64,000 bases of DNA from Prosthecobacter sp. SYSU 5D2 (GTDB taxonomy: Bacteria > Verrucomicrobiota > Verrucomicrobiia > Verrucomicrobiales > Verrucomicrobiaceae): NCBI RefSeq assembly GCF_039655865.1, contig NZ_JBBYXL010000013.1, positions 124,001 through 188,000 of the forward strand. Direction: 5' to 3'. Below, piece by piece: positions 44,627 to 52,700 of the stretch. How positions within the stretch are numbered: the stretch's first letter is position 1; every line of letters begins with the position of its first letter. The notes beneath the pieces are model-generated. The model was given only the letters and a program-made list of their open reading frames with translations, did no database searches and was not told the origin of the DNA. The position numbers and the translations under genes are program-made.

Positions 44627-45251
44627 CTCCCTCTCCCCCGGATTTCTGCACAATCAAATACACATGCAGCTCCGGATGCTGGTCATACTCCAGATGCCTG
44701 CAAACACAGCCCGCACCGGCAACAAGCTCCAGTATCCGGGGCAGGCCCAGCGTCGCATGATAGACCGGCTCGCCCATCAGCTCATGGCACCGCTCCTCCG
44801 ATGCATCCAGCCCACCGCTGGTGAAGATCAGCACCCCACCCGGATTCAAGCCGCCGCACAGCTTGTGCAGAATGCCCTCATGCTCCGCCAGCGGCGCATG
44901 CCAGAGGCTGTCCCAGGCCGAAATGAAATCATACCGCTGCGGCAACTCCCAGGTGCAGATGTCCGCCAAATGAAAAGTCACCCCCGGATGCCGCGCCCGC
45001 GCCAGCCGCAGCATCTCCGCCGAGACATCCATCCCCTCCACCTCAAACCCCTCCGCCAGCAGCAGCTCCACCATCCTCCCGCTGCTCCCACACCCAACGT
45101 CCAGCGCCTGTCTCGAGCTCCCCTCCTTGCCCATTGTCACAAAATGCAACGCCCTTCGATGCTGCGCGATCCCATTGGCCCGGTTAAACTCCTCCCCGCT
45201 CCAAAAAGAAGCAATCTTGTCGTAAGTCTCGGCAGTCTGGCGGGGTGTCAT
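44589..45251 (-). CDS. Class I SAM-dependent methyltransferase, 220 aa
   Basis: Rossmann methyltransferase with motif I LDVGCGSSGRMVELL, acidic loop VEGMDVSAEML and post-motif FISAWDSLWHAPLAEHEGILHKL typical of the small-molecule/quinone-type family, then LNPGGVLIFTSGG. Substrate unknown. The ATG at 45251 is preferred over an in-frame TTG at 45272, since GAGAG sits about 8 nt upstream. It starts 17 nt after the exonuclease stop and is likely cotranscribed with it. Confidence 0.87.
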   Translation of the reverse strand: MTPRQTAETYDKIASFWSGEEFNRANGIAQHRRALHFVTMGKEGSSRQALDVGCGSSGRMVELLLAEGFEVEGMDVSAEMLRLARARHPGVTFHLADICTWELPQRYDFISAWDSLWHAPLAEHEGILHKLCGGLNPGGVLIFTSGGLDASEERCHELMGEPVYHATLGLPRILELVAGAGCVCRHLEYDQHPELHVYLIVQKSGGEGDGPANRLAAAHA

Positions 45252-45268
45252 GAGATCTCTCGTGAAAA

Positions 45269-45787
45269 TCAAAGTTTAATCTTCAGCCCCATCTCCTCCT
45301 TCATCGTCAAAAGAGCTTCCGCATTGCCCTTGGCATCGTCCACAGGATGATGCGTGTGGCGGGTCTTGCGCAGGTGCTTGAAGGTTTGGAAAGTGTCCTT
45401 CACCAGCCCCTTGTACAGGCTGCCCAGATTCGTTGACGAAAAGCCGAAAGGGTTCCTGCCGGTGAAATGGTGGAAGTACCAATTGATGAACTGCCAGTCG
45501 AACCCGTTGTTGTCAGAGACAAACATCAGCCGGTCTTTTGAGACCTCCGCCAGCCAGTCTGCAAAACGGCTCATCACCTCCTGCGGTTCATCAAACCCTA
45601 GCACCTGCTCCCGGCTGAATCCGCTCACTGCCAGAGCCTCCGGCACATACTTTTCAGAGATCGGTTTCAACTGACCGTAAAACGTCCTCTCCAGCCCCGG
45701 CTCCACGACCACCGCCCCGAAACAGACCATCGAGTAGTCTCCCGGAATAGGCCCGTCCGATTCGATATCCACCATGATATAGCTCAT
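45269..45787 (-). CDS. DEDDh-type 3'-5' exonuclease-like protein, 172 aa
   Basis: RNase T/DnaQ fold with Exo I VDIESDG (Asp7, Glu9), Exo II in SDNNGFDWQFINW and Exo III HHPVDDAKGNAEAL, the DEDDh set. Resembles small stand-alone 3'-5' exoribonuclease/exodeoxyribonuclease proteins. A single short domain, no partner domain. First gene of a two-gene run with the methyltransferase. Confidence 0.87.
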   Translation of the reverse strand: MSYIMVDIESDGPIPGDYSMVCFGAVVVEPGLERTFYGQLKPISEKYVPEALAVSGFSREQVLGFDEPQEVMSRFADWLAEVSKDRLMFVSDNNGFDWQFINWYFHHFTGRNPFGFSSTNLGSLYKGLVKDTFQTFKHLRKTRHTHHPVDDAKGNAEALLTMKEEMGLKIKL

Positions 45788-45809
45788 TGTTTTGTGATTA
45801 AGTAAAATA

Positions 45810-46277
45810 TTAGGTCATGAAATAATAGACAAATGTCACCGCCCCATCATCACTCGACGCGATATAACAGTTACCCTTGAGTCCCCCACGCCAAATTCTA
45901 GGCTGTTGAAACTGCCCCTCCATTTTCGGGAACTCCTCGTGGACCATCTCGCGGATGGCCAAATAATCCGAATCATGATTGGGTCCTGGCTCGCATTCGT
46001 GAAAGTGCGGCGAAGACTCCCAAGGGCGCGACTCGCCTAACGGAAATCGCAGCAGCCACGCCTGCGAGGATTCGAATGGGCCACCCTCACGCTGATATTC
46101 CAAAATTTGAACAGATGTCGGAACCACAAACAAGATATAACTGATGAGACGGTCGCGACCCATCACGCCGTCTTTTGAGACATAATGTATGTGATAGGCG
46201 TAGCCGCTGACCAAAAGTATGGCGGAGATGGACAGGCATAACCAAAGCCTTCGTTTGCTGGGGAGGATTTCTGTCAT
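45810..46277 (-). CDS. Hypothetical membrane-anchored protein, 155 aa
   Basis: One N-terminal membrane segment (LWLCLSISAILLVSGYAYHI), then a soluble part with no recognised domain. GC is lower than in neighbouring genes (about 50 percent by eye). Not linked to the downstream exonuclease in an obvious way. It belongs with the two genes at 46373-47039 to a short run of orphan genes. Confidence 0.6.
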   Translation of the reverse strand: MTEILPSKRRLWLCLSISAILLVSGYAYHIHYVSKDGVMGRDRLISYILFVVPTSVQILEYQREGGPFESSQAWLLRFPLGESRPWESSPHFHECEPGPNHDSDYLAIREMVHEEFPKMEGQFQQPRIWRGGLKGNCYIASSDDGAVTFVYYFMT

Positions 46278-46372
46278 TATGCTTTTACGAGGACTTTACG
46301 GTAGCTTTCAAGTCGGATATAATGGGATACAACCCTCCACCCTGTTACAGGTGGAAGTCAGAGATGCACTTG

Positions 46373-46696
46373 CTAACGGCTTGTGGTGTCCTCCATCACC
46401 AGACTGACCTCAACAAAGCTAATTTCTCTATATCCGGCATTCGTCTGCAACCGAAGACGAGTCCATCGGCCTGAAGTGCCGATCAAGTTCGCATCCAGAA
46501 TGGTCGGGGGACCTTCGAATGAGCCTTCAAAAACCTGGTAGTTGTGTGCATCTGTAAAGAGGAGTGTGCCTGGCACAAATCTGTTGTTGTCCCAATCAAC
46601 TGGATACTCCACTTCCATCGTAAGCGTATCCGTGGCGGTGTCTTCGATTACGCGCAGGATTCGGGTGTCATGAAAGTGGATGTCTGATATTATCAT
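46373..46696 (-). CDS. Hypothetical protein, 107 aa
   Basis: Start at 46696 gives MIISDIHFHDTRILRV, with beta-rich remainder TLTMEVEYPVDWDNNRFVPGTLLF ... RLRLQTNAGYREISFVEVSLVMEDT. A longer frame from 46831 would overlap the upstream gene. Small, soluble, no signal peptide; size and beta-sheet pattern are reminiscent of small immunity-type proteins, but this is only a resemblance. Confidence 0.55.
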   Translation of the reverse strand: MIISDIHFHDTRILRVIEDTATDTLTMEVEYPVDWDNNRFVPGTLLFTDAHNYQVFEGSFEGPPTILDANLIGTSGRWTRLRLQTNAGYREISFVEVSLVMEDTTSR

Positions 46697-46718
46697 GAAA
46701 GTGATCGTCGAGGGTTCA

Positions 46719-47039
46719 TCAACCAAGATCGTCCAGAGGATGCGAAGGTTTAGCAATTTGCCTCCTCCTAAACCACTGTCCGATTTGATACAAAACCCAG
46801 GAGATCGTGCAGGCTGGAAATGCTGACGCAAAATAGCCTGCTCCTGGAATGTCGTTCATCATAATGGGATCGAACAGTAGCATCCGCCAAATGCCCCAGA
46901 TACAGATGGCGATAAACGGGAGAGAAAACACGCTGCAACCTTGCCTCTCCCCCAACAAGCAAGGCCGGATGAAAATGAGGACCGCCAGAAACCCCTGGAT
47001 GGCATAATCGGTAGCGGGAAGTGACAACCAGGAAAGCAT
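46719..47039 (-). CDS. Hypothetical membrane protein, 106 aa
   Basis: Three predicted membrane segments (YAIQGFLAVLIFIRPCLL, FIAICIWGIWRMLLF, CTISWVLYQIGQWF). Stop is 22 nt before the next small gene's start, so the two are probably cotranscribed. No family recognised; lower GC than the flanks. Confidence 0.55.
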   Translation of the reverse strand: MLSWLSLPATDYAIQGFLAVLIFIRPCLLGERQGCSVFSLPFIAICIWGIWRMLLFDPIMMNDIPGAGYFASAFPACTISWVLYQIGQWFRRRQIAKPSHPLDDLG

Positions 47040-47179
47040 CTGCGAGGCAGAGTAATTCAGCGGCCTGAACTCATAAAGAGAATTTACCGGAGGAATTCGT
47101 CATCCATTTTTGCGTTTCCCACCCACCCCCACAAAACAAGCTGCAAACCTCCCCACGCGTGATACTGTGACCGTCCCTC

Positions 47180-48790
47180 ATGCTTACCCTTCGAGACGTT
47201 ACCAAGACTTTTAATGCCCGGACCCTTTTCACCGGGGCCAATATGACCGTGAATTATGCGGAGCGTGTGGCCCTTGTCGGCCCGAACGGGGCGGGCAAGT
47301 CCACGCTGTTTTCCCTGATCCTCAAGGAAGATGAACCGGATGCGGGCGAGGTGATCCGCGATGAATGGACCACGCTGGGCTACCTGCCCCAGGAAAGTGA
47401 GCCGGTGGGTGACGAAACGATTTTGGACGTGGCCACGGGCAAGGCGGGCATGATCGAGGAACTGGAAAAGATCCTCCGCGACTATGAATCCCGCAGCGAT
47501 GTGGCGGCCCCGGAATACACTGAGGCGCATGCCAAGCACGATGCCCTGAACGATCCCCAGGCCGAGGCGAAGGCGAAGAAGATCCTGAAGGGCTTCGGTT
47601 TTAAAGAGGAGGACTTCCACAAACCCGCCCGCGAATACTCCGGCGGCTGGGTGATGCGCGCGCACTTGGCGCGTATCCTGGTCATCGAGCCGGACCTGCT
47701 GCTGCTGGATGAGCCGACCAACCACCTGGACCTGCTGTCCCTGATGTGGTTTAAGAATTACCTGAAGAACTATCCGGGCGCGATCCTGCTCATTTCCCAT
47801 GACCGCGACTTCATGGATGAGCTGATTGAGACGGTCTATGAGATCGAGGAGAGCAAGCTGGTGGCCTATCAGGGGAACTACAGCGAGTACCTGAAGCAGA
47901 AGGAAGCCAACTGGGAGCGCGCCTACCAGGCCTGGAAAAACCAGCAGAAAGAGATCGAGGCGATCCAGGAATTCATTGACCGGTTCCGCTCCGTGACCTC
48001 CAAGGCCGCGCAGGCGCAGAGCCGCGAGCGCCAGCTGGAGAAGATGGACAAGCTGGACCGGCCACGTCCGCTGCGGAAGGCCTTCCGGTTTAACTTCCCC
48101 CAACCTCCGCGCGGCGGCCAGCGTGTCGTCGCCCTGACGGACATCCATCAGGCCTACGGCGAGAAGAAGATCTACCAGGGCCTGGACCTGGAAGTGGAAA
48201 AGGGCGAGCGCACCGTGCTGGTGGGCCCCAACGGTGCCGGCAAGTCCACACTCATCAAGATCATGGCCGGCGAGGTGCCCTTCCAAAAGGGCGAGCGCCG
48301 TTTTGGCACGAACATCAAGATGGGCTACTTCTCCCAGCACCGCGCCGATACCCTGGACCCGGAGTGCACCATCCTGGAAGAGCTGAAGCGCTGCGCCCCC
48401 GAGCTGCGCGAAGACGATGCCCGCAGCATCCTGGGCAGCTTCCTGTTCAAACGGGAAGATGTTTACAAGAAGTGCAAGGTCCTCAGCGGTGGTGAAAAAA
48501 GCCGCCTGAACCTGGTGAAATTCCTCGTGGATCCACCGAACCTCCTCCTCATGGATGAGCCCACGACCCACTTGGACATCTGGGCCATCGAGGGCCTGAT
48601 CCTCGCCCTGCAGAAATTCGAAGGCACCCTCGTCTTCATTTCGCATGACGTGCATTTCATCCGCAGCCTCGCCACCAAGGTCCTGCACATCAACGCCGGC
48701 GTCGTCACCCCTTACAGCGGCGGTTACGATTACTACCTGGAGAAGACCGGTGCCGAAGAGAATGCACGGGCCGCGGTGATTGCGGGGTAG
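47180..48790 (+). CDS. ABC-F family ATPase, 536 aa
   Basis: Two ABC ATPase domains on one chain without membrane segments: Walker A GPNGAGKST at about residues 34 and 348, signature EYSGGWVMR (first, degenerate) and LSGGEKSRL (second), Walker B LLLLDEPTNHLD and LLLMDEPTTHLD. A charged linker (WERAYQAWKNQQKEIEAI...) of about 80 residues lies between, as in ABC-F translation factors (EttA/Uup/YdiF group). Expected to bind the ribosome E site and act in translation or ribosome rescue. Alone, no operon. Confidence 0.94.
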   Translation: MLTLRDVTKTFNARTLFTGANMTVNYAERVALVGPNGAGKSTLFSLILKEDEPDAGEVIRDEWTTLGYLPQESEPVGDETILDVATGKAGMIEELEKILRDYESRSDVAAPEYTEAHAKHDALNDPQAEAKAKKILKGFGFKEEDFHKPAREYSGGWVMRAHLARILVIEPDLLLLDEPTNHLDLLSLMWFKNYLKNYPGAILLISHDRDFMDELIETVYEIEESKLVAYQGNYSEYLKQKEANWERAYQAWKNQQKEIEAIQEFIDRFRSVTSKAAQAQSRERQLEKMDKLDRPRPLRKAFRFNFPQPPRGGQRVVALTDIHQAYGEKKIYQGLDLEVEKGERTVLVGPNGAGKSTLIKIMAGEVPFQKGERRFGTNIKMGYFSQHRADTLDPECTILEELKRCAPELREDDARSILGSFLFKREDVYKKCKVLSGGEKSRLNLVKFLVDPPNLLLMDEPTTHLDIWAIEGLILALQKFEGTLVFISHDVHFIRSLATKVLHINAGVVTPYSGGYDYYLEKTGAEENARAAVIAG

Positions 48791-48804
48791 CGGTGTCCAA
48801 GGAG

Positions 48805-48845
48805 TGAGGCCATCCTGGCCTCAAAATGACGGCAGGATGCCGTCA
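48805..48845. repeat. Two adjacent perfect hairpins in the spacer between ABC-F and DCC genes
   Basis: TGAGGCCATCCTGGCCTCA (8-bp stem, loop TCC) is followed after three A by TGACGGCAGGATGCCGTCA (8-bp stem, loop GGA). Both stems open with TGA(G/C)G and have a loop complementary to the other's, so they could also pair with each other. Position between convergent genes fits a bidirectional terminator or REP-like unit. Confidence 0.7.
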
Positions 48846-48867
48846 CACCTTGTGCTTCGCAGCCAGC

Positions 48868-49314
48868 TCAATCAATCAAATCCAGATCATGCCGCACCCG
48901 GCAGGCCGGCTCTTGGGTCTCGCGCCCGGCCACGGCGGCGAGTTCGGCATCGCTCTTGAAACCTATCAGCCGCGACAGGCCGATGCGGTTCTGCGAGATC
49001 CAGTGCACCACCTGGCGGGCCATGCCCTGCATGACGGGCGTGGCAAGCCGGGCCGACCAGGTGCGGTATTCCTGCAGCGCCCACAGGCACATCACCCAGG
49101 CTCCGGCCCCCTGCCACACCTCCCCCGTATCCGCCAGAATGACGATCTCCTGGTCCGCCCGCAGGTGCTGGATGCCCGGCAGCCGCTGCGCTGCCTCCGG
49201 TGAATCATAGGGAATGAACTCCAGCCGCACATATGCCGGCTGGCCACTGAGCCACTGCCTGACCTGCGAGCACAGCCCGCAGCGGGCATCATAAAACAAT
49301 GTGAGGGTATTCAT
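48868..49314 (-). CDS. DCC-type thiol-disulfide oxidoreductase-like protein (DUF393), 148 aa
   Basis: Begins MNTLTLFYDARCGLCSQVRQW, the characteristic DCC motif (D-A-R-C-G-L-C) of DUF393 redox proteins. RLEFIPYDSPEA and the WSARLATPVMQG region follow family pattern. Probably cytoplasmic thioredoxin-fold protein; partner unknown. It overlaps the upstream membrane-protein gene by 4 nt (ATGA) and so lies in one translationally coupled unit (50241-48868). Confidence 0.85.
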   Translation of the reverse strand: MNTLTLFYDARCGLCSQVRQWLSGQPAYVRLEFIPYDSPEAAQRLPGIQHLRADQEIVILADTGEVWQGAGAWVMCLWALQEYRTWSARLATPVMQGMARQVVHWISQNRIGLSRLIGFKSDAELAAVAGRETQEPACRVRHDLDLID

Positions 49315-49814
49315 AAGTCATTGGGTGGGTTGTCTGAAAGTGAAGCGGGCACTCCTGCCTGCTCTTGGCGAGGATGATGCAGCACCAGATGAAGGCTGGC
49401 CGTCAGCCCACACACCGAAGCGCCCACCAGGTAGGGCCAGGAGTCGGGCTCGCTTAAAGCCCGCATTGTCTCCTTCCAAAAGGTTCCAGGATGCAGAAGG
49501 CGGTCCATCATCGCATAGAACCCCATCGCTGTGAATCCACTGATACCGCCTAACAAAGGAGCAATGCAGCGATGCCGCAGCCTGCTGCGCTGAGGAACCG
49601 CCAAGTCCACAGGCAAGAAAACAAAAAGCCAGGCCAGCAGCACCACCGGCACGCTGTAGAGGGAGAACATCACAAACACCTCGGACATGACGGGCAATGG
49701 GCGGTCCTCCAAGCGGCAGACGACGGTTGCGGCAGGAATGATGCTGATATTGCACGCCACCCACCCCCAAAACATGGCGATGAATGAGCGGCGGACAATG
49801 GCAGCGAGTTTCAT
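49311..49814 (-). CDS. Integral membrane protein, 167 aa
   Basis: Four predicted membrane segments (FIAMFWGWVACNISIIPAA, VFVMFSLYSVPVVLLAWLFVFL, LLGGISGFTAMGFYAMM, YLVGASVCGLTASLHLVL). No recognised family. Coupled to the DCC gene by an ATGA overlap and 34 nt after the upstream membrane gene; all three share one direction and probably one promoter. Confidence 0.65.
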   Translation of the reverse strand: MKLAAIVRRSFIAMFWGWVACNISIIPAATVVCRLEDRPLPVMSEVFVMFSLYSVPVVLLAWLFVFLPVDLAVPQRSRLRHRCIAPLLGGISGFTAMGFYAMMDRLLHPGTFWKETMRALSEPDSWPYLVGASVCGLTASLHLVLHHPRQEQAGVPASLSDNPPNDL

Positions 49815-49848
49815 GGATGACAGGTGGCGAGGGTTTATTAACTTTTAG

Positions 49849-50241
49849 TTAGGCACCCACTCTCAGCACCGGCGGCACAGGAGGCGGCATGGTGGCGAGC
49901 TGGCCGCGTTTCCGCATCTTGGCGAAGACGACGAGGTTGAAGAAATGCATGCCGCCGAGCACCAGGAGGACGATGCCCATCTTGCCGCTGAGTGCTTCAA
50001 ACACCCCCTGGGCTCCGATGATGCTTTCCGATGTTTTTAGATAGAGCGAGACGAAGCCAATGTTGATGAGGTAAAAGCCGACCACCAGGAGATGGTTGAC
50101 GCTGTCCGCCAGTTCGGTGTTCCCCTGGAAGCATTCGACCAGGAAGATGCGGCCGTTTTGATACAGGGTGCGGGCGACCCAGACGGTCATGCTGATGGCA
50201 AGCACAAGATAGAGGGCATAGCTGAGGGTGGTTTCATTCAT
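49849..50241 (-). CDS. Integral membrane protein, 130 aa
   Basis: Three membrane segments (ALYLVLAISMTVWVARTLY, HLLVVGFYLINIGFVSLYL, IVLLVLGGMHFFNLVVFA) and a Pro-rich tail. No family recognised; the FNLVVF and QNGRIFL features are like small uncharacterised membrane proteins found next to GbsR regulators. First gene of the three-gene run; the palindrome at 50445-50462 lies about 200 nt upstream of its start. Confidence 0.65.
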   Translation of the reverse strand: MNETTLSYALYLVLAISMTVWVARTLYQNGRIFLVECFQGNTELADSVNHLLVVGFYLINIGFVSLYLKTSESIIGAQGVFEALSGKMGIVLLVLGGMHFFNLVVFAKMRKRGQLATMPPPVPPVLRVGA

Positions 50242-50444
50242 ACTGTTAATTGGGTTTAGGTTTGTTTAGTTGTGGGGTGGGATTGTTCACAAAGTGAACA
50301 TGGAAGTGGCGCGGGCTTTGGTCCGGACAGGTGGGGGATTGCAGATCAAGGCCCGCAGCAAGGACCTCATCCGCTGAAATGCGCCTGCCCTTTGCTGAAT
50401 TTGGACCGGGTCTGTTTTCATTGGTTTGTCTTTCTATATTGAAC

Positions 50445-50462
50445 TTTCGATAATTTCCGAAA
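50445..50462. promoter_or_regulatory. 18-bp palindromic operator, membrane-operon side
   Basis: TTTCGATAATTTCCGAAA: ends TTTCG/CGAAA inverted, near-palindrome, preceded by GAAC. Matches the element at 51011-51028 (reverse complement also reads GAACTTTC..., then GAAA). Located between the regulator gene and the membrane operon; predicted site for the regulator at 50484-51005. Confidence 0.65.
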
Positions 50463-50483
50463 CATTACGGCAAAAAAAAGAGA

Positions 50484-51005
50484 TCAGCTCAGCAAACGCA
50501 TGGCCCACTGCAGGGCGGAGGAATGCTTCATGCCGGAGACGGTATCGGAAACCTTCATGCCGAATTCGACGAACTCCTGAAGCTCTTTCATCTGCTTATG
50601 GAAGTCCTTCCCCGGACCCGCAGGCTCGCCCTTGGTCTGCTCGGCACAATTTTTGAGCACGCTCAGGGCGGGGTCCAGTTCACGGCGTTTGCGCTCGCGG
50701 GCGATGGTGATGAAGATTTTCCAGACATCCTTCTCCGCCTCGAAGTATTCCCGCCGTTCGCCCTTCTTGACAAGGCCGCGCACGAGACCCCAGCCGACAA
50801 GCTCGCGGAGGTTGGTATTGGCATTGCCACGGCTGACCTGAAGCCGCTCCATGATCTCCTCCGTGTGCATGGATTCCGGCGCGGTCATGAGCAGCGCGTG
50901 GATCTGCGCCATGGTACGGTTGATGCCCCAGTTGCTGCCCAGGGCGCCCCACTGGGCGATGAACTCCTCTCGCGAGGTTTCCCAGGTGGCAGGTTCATCT
51001 TTCAT
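50484..51005 (-). CDS. GbsR/MarR-family transcriptional regulator, 173 aa
   Basis: Winged helix-turn-helix region about residues 28-95 (INRTMAQIHALLMTAPESMHTEEIMERLQVSRGNANTNLRELVGWGLVRGLVKKGERREYFEA), the core pattern of GbsR-type repressors, followed by a helical effector/dimer domain ending SGMKHSSALQWAMRLLS. Lies beside matching palindromes: one directly upstream of its own start, one upstream of the three-gene operon to its left. Autoregulation and control of that operon are the obvious model (inference). Confidence 0.88.
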   Translation of the reverse strand: MKDEPATWETSREEFIAQWGALGSNWGINRTMAQIHALLMTAPESMHTEEIMERLQVSRGNANTNLRELVGWGLVRGLVKKGERREYFEAEKDVWKIFITIARERKRRELDPALSVLKNCAEQTKGEPAGPGKDFHKQMKELQEFVEFGMKVSDTVSGMKHSSALQWAMRLLS

Positions 51006-51010
51006 CTTAT

Positions 51011-51028
51011 TTTCAGATAATTCTGAAA
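51011..51028. promoter_or_regulatory. 18-bp perfect inverted repeat upstream of the GbsR-type regulator
   Basis: TTTCAGATAATTCTGAAA: 7-bp arms TTTCAGA/TCTGAAA around TAAT, immediately upstream of the regulator start (ATG at 51005). Very likely its autoregulatory operator. Confidence 0.75.
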
Positions 51029-51056
51029 GTTCCGGCGTGCAAGTGAAATTTGGAAT

Positions 51057-51776
51057 TCACAGCACTTCCTTTAAAAGCTCCTCCACCAGACGGGGTACTT
51101 CCTCCCCGGCGGTGCCCTGGCGCTGGTCGGTGAAATGGCTGCTGATCTCGGTGGCCTCAAGGTTGATTTCAATGAGGCGTTTCGCCCCTTTGCTGGCGGC
51201 TTGGCGGGCGAAGCCGGCGGCGGGATAAACGACGCCGGAGGTGCCGATGCAGACGAAGATGTCCACGGTTTCCAGCGCCTGGCTGATTTCCTCGATGTGG
51301 TAAGGAACCTCGCCAAACCAGACGATGTCAGGCCGCAGTTTGCCGGCAGTGGCGCATTCGGGGCAGACGGTGGAAATGTCCAGATCCTCCTCCCAGTGCA
51401 TGACGTTGCGGCAGTTCAGGCAGCGGATTTTTTTGAGCTGGCCGTGCATGTGCAAGAGCTTCTCCGCCCCGGCACGCTCGTTGAGGTCGTCCACATTCTG
51501 CGTCACATGCAAAAAAGAACCAGGCCAGGCTTTTTCCAGACGGACGAGGGCATGGTGGGCGGCATTCGGCTCCACGGTTTTCAGTGAGGCCCGGCGCATG
51601 TTGTAAAAACGATGCACCATCTCCGGGACGGCCTTGAAGGCTTGCGGTGAGGCCACTTCCTCCACATGATGGCCCTCCCAAAGACCATAAGTACCGCGAA
51701 AGGTGGGCACGCCGGACTCGGCGGAGAGCCCGGCACCGGTGAGGACGACGAGATTAGGATGGGTGAGCCCGGCCAT
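51057..51776 (-). CDS. cobB: Sir2-family NAD-dependent protein deacylase, 239 aa
   Basis: Sirtuin: NAD-binding GAGLSAESGVPTFRG, TQNVDDLNERAG, catalytic His in LLHMHGQL and zinc Cys quartet CLNC...CPEC. FYNMRRAS contains a Y-x-x-R motif, which in SIRT5-like class III enzymes favours succinyl/malonyl-lysine substrates. Removes acyl groups from lysines, controlling metabolic enzymes such as acetyl-CoA synthetase in known cases. Stop at 51057 is 51 nt before the GbsR start, so read-through into that gene is possible. Confidence 0.94.
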   Translation of the reverse strand: MAGLTHPNLVVLTGAGLSAESGVPTFRGTYGLWEGHHVEEVASPQAFKAVPEMVHRFYNMRRASLKTVEPNAAHHALVRLEKAWPGSFLHVTQNVDDLNERAGAEKLLHMHGQLKKIRCLNCRNVMHWEEDLDISTVCPECATAGKLRPDIVWFGEVPYHIEEISQALETVDIFVCIGTSGVVYPAAGFARQAASKGAKRLIEINLEATEISSHFTDQRQGTAGEEVPRLVEELLKEVL

Positions 51777-51788
51777 GTGCGGTCCGGG

Positions 51789-52550
51789 TCAGGGCTTGGG
51801 CAGGTGATACTGGGTGGTGACCTGGATCTGCTCGGGGTTTTCCGCCAGGGGATTGATGATCACGCTGATGGTGGATTTGCCTTCATCCTTGCTGCCGGTG
51901 ACGCTCGTGTTGGCGCTGCCGCTGGCCACGCTGGTGACTTCATACCCGGCAGCTTTGAACAGGGTTTCGTAGTGCTCTTTGATCTTGACCATGTCCGCCT
52001 GGACAAAGCCGACGGCCATGCCGGTCACGGCATCCGGCTGGTCCATCCGGTAACCGCCATCCTGAAGCACGAGACCGGGATAGAGCGGCACTTCCTCCGG
52101 CGGTGCGGAGGCAGCGGCGACGCCGGCGGTGATGGTCCTGCCATCTGGGCCTTTCATGACGACGCCATCTGTCTGGGCCTTGGAGGCATCGAAGCTGTAT
52201 TCTTCGCCCTTGTCATTTTTTACACTGAGCTTGCCCTGTTGCAGATCCTCATACGAAAGGGTGGTGGTTTCACCGGTGGACTTGGTCTTAAAGGTGATCT
52301 CGCGCTTGTTCTCGTCCTTGTTGAGGACTTCGATATCGGGATTGAGTTCCAGCGCCCAGACGGCGGCCTTGGCAGGATCTTTTTCAAACTCCGCCATCTT
52401 CTCTTTGAACTGGGGCATGTATTTGGCGACAAGGAATCCGCCTCCGAGAAACAGGAGAACAATGATGCCAAGACAGCCGATGCCAGCGATGGCAAAACCG
52501 GAGAGACCTTTTTTCTGTTGAGGGGGCTGAGGAGGATAGGGAGCGCTCAT
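51789..52550 (-). CDS. Single-span membrane protein of unknown function, 253 aa
   Basis: Begins MSAPYPPQPPQQKKGLSGFAIAGIGCLGIIVLLFLGGGFLVA, a Pro/Gln-rich cytoplasmic tail and one membrane segment. The remainder is soluble, charged and beta-rich (LNKDENKREITFKTKSTGE...), containing an EHYETLFKAAGYEVTS segment in the second half. This domain layout recurs in Verrucomicrobiota as hypothetical protein. Starts 12 nt upstream of the Sir2 start and might be cotranscribed with it. Confidence 0.7.
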   Translation of the reverse strand: MSAPYPPQPPQQKKGLSGFAIAGIGCLGIIVLLFLGGGFLVAKYMPQFKEKMAEFEKDPAKAAVWALELNPDIEVLNKDENKREITFKTKSTGETTTLSYEDLQQGKLSVKNDKGEEYSFDASKAQTDGVVMKGPDGRTITAGVAAASAPPEEVPLYPGLVLQDGGYRMDQPDAVTGMAVGFVQADMVKIKEHYETLFKAAGYEVTSVASGSANTSVTGSKDEGKSTISVIINPLAENPEQIQVTTQYHLPKP

Positions 52551-52700
52551 TGGGAGGGAGAGGTTGAAGCAGACTCAGACTCGACCGCCTTCTGCTTAGT
52601 TCAAATGTATTCGCCCATGATATAGGACCCTCCACAAAAACAGGGGAAAACGCCATAAAAGTGTGCAGTCCAGCCAATGCTGCTCCGTAAGGCTCCGCTT

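Noticed and set aside
47084-48688. 534-codon minus frame antisense to the ABC-F gene
   Set aside because: The + strand carries two complete ABC ATPase domains; the antisense frame has no motifs.
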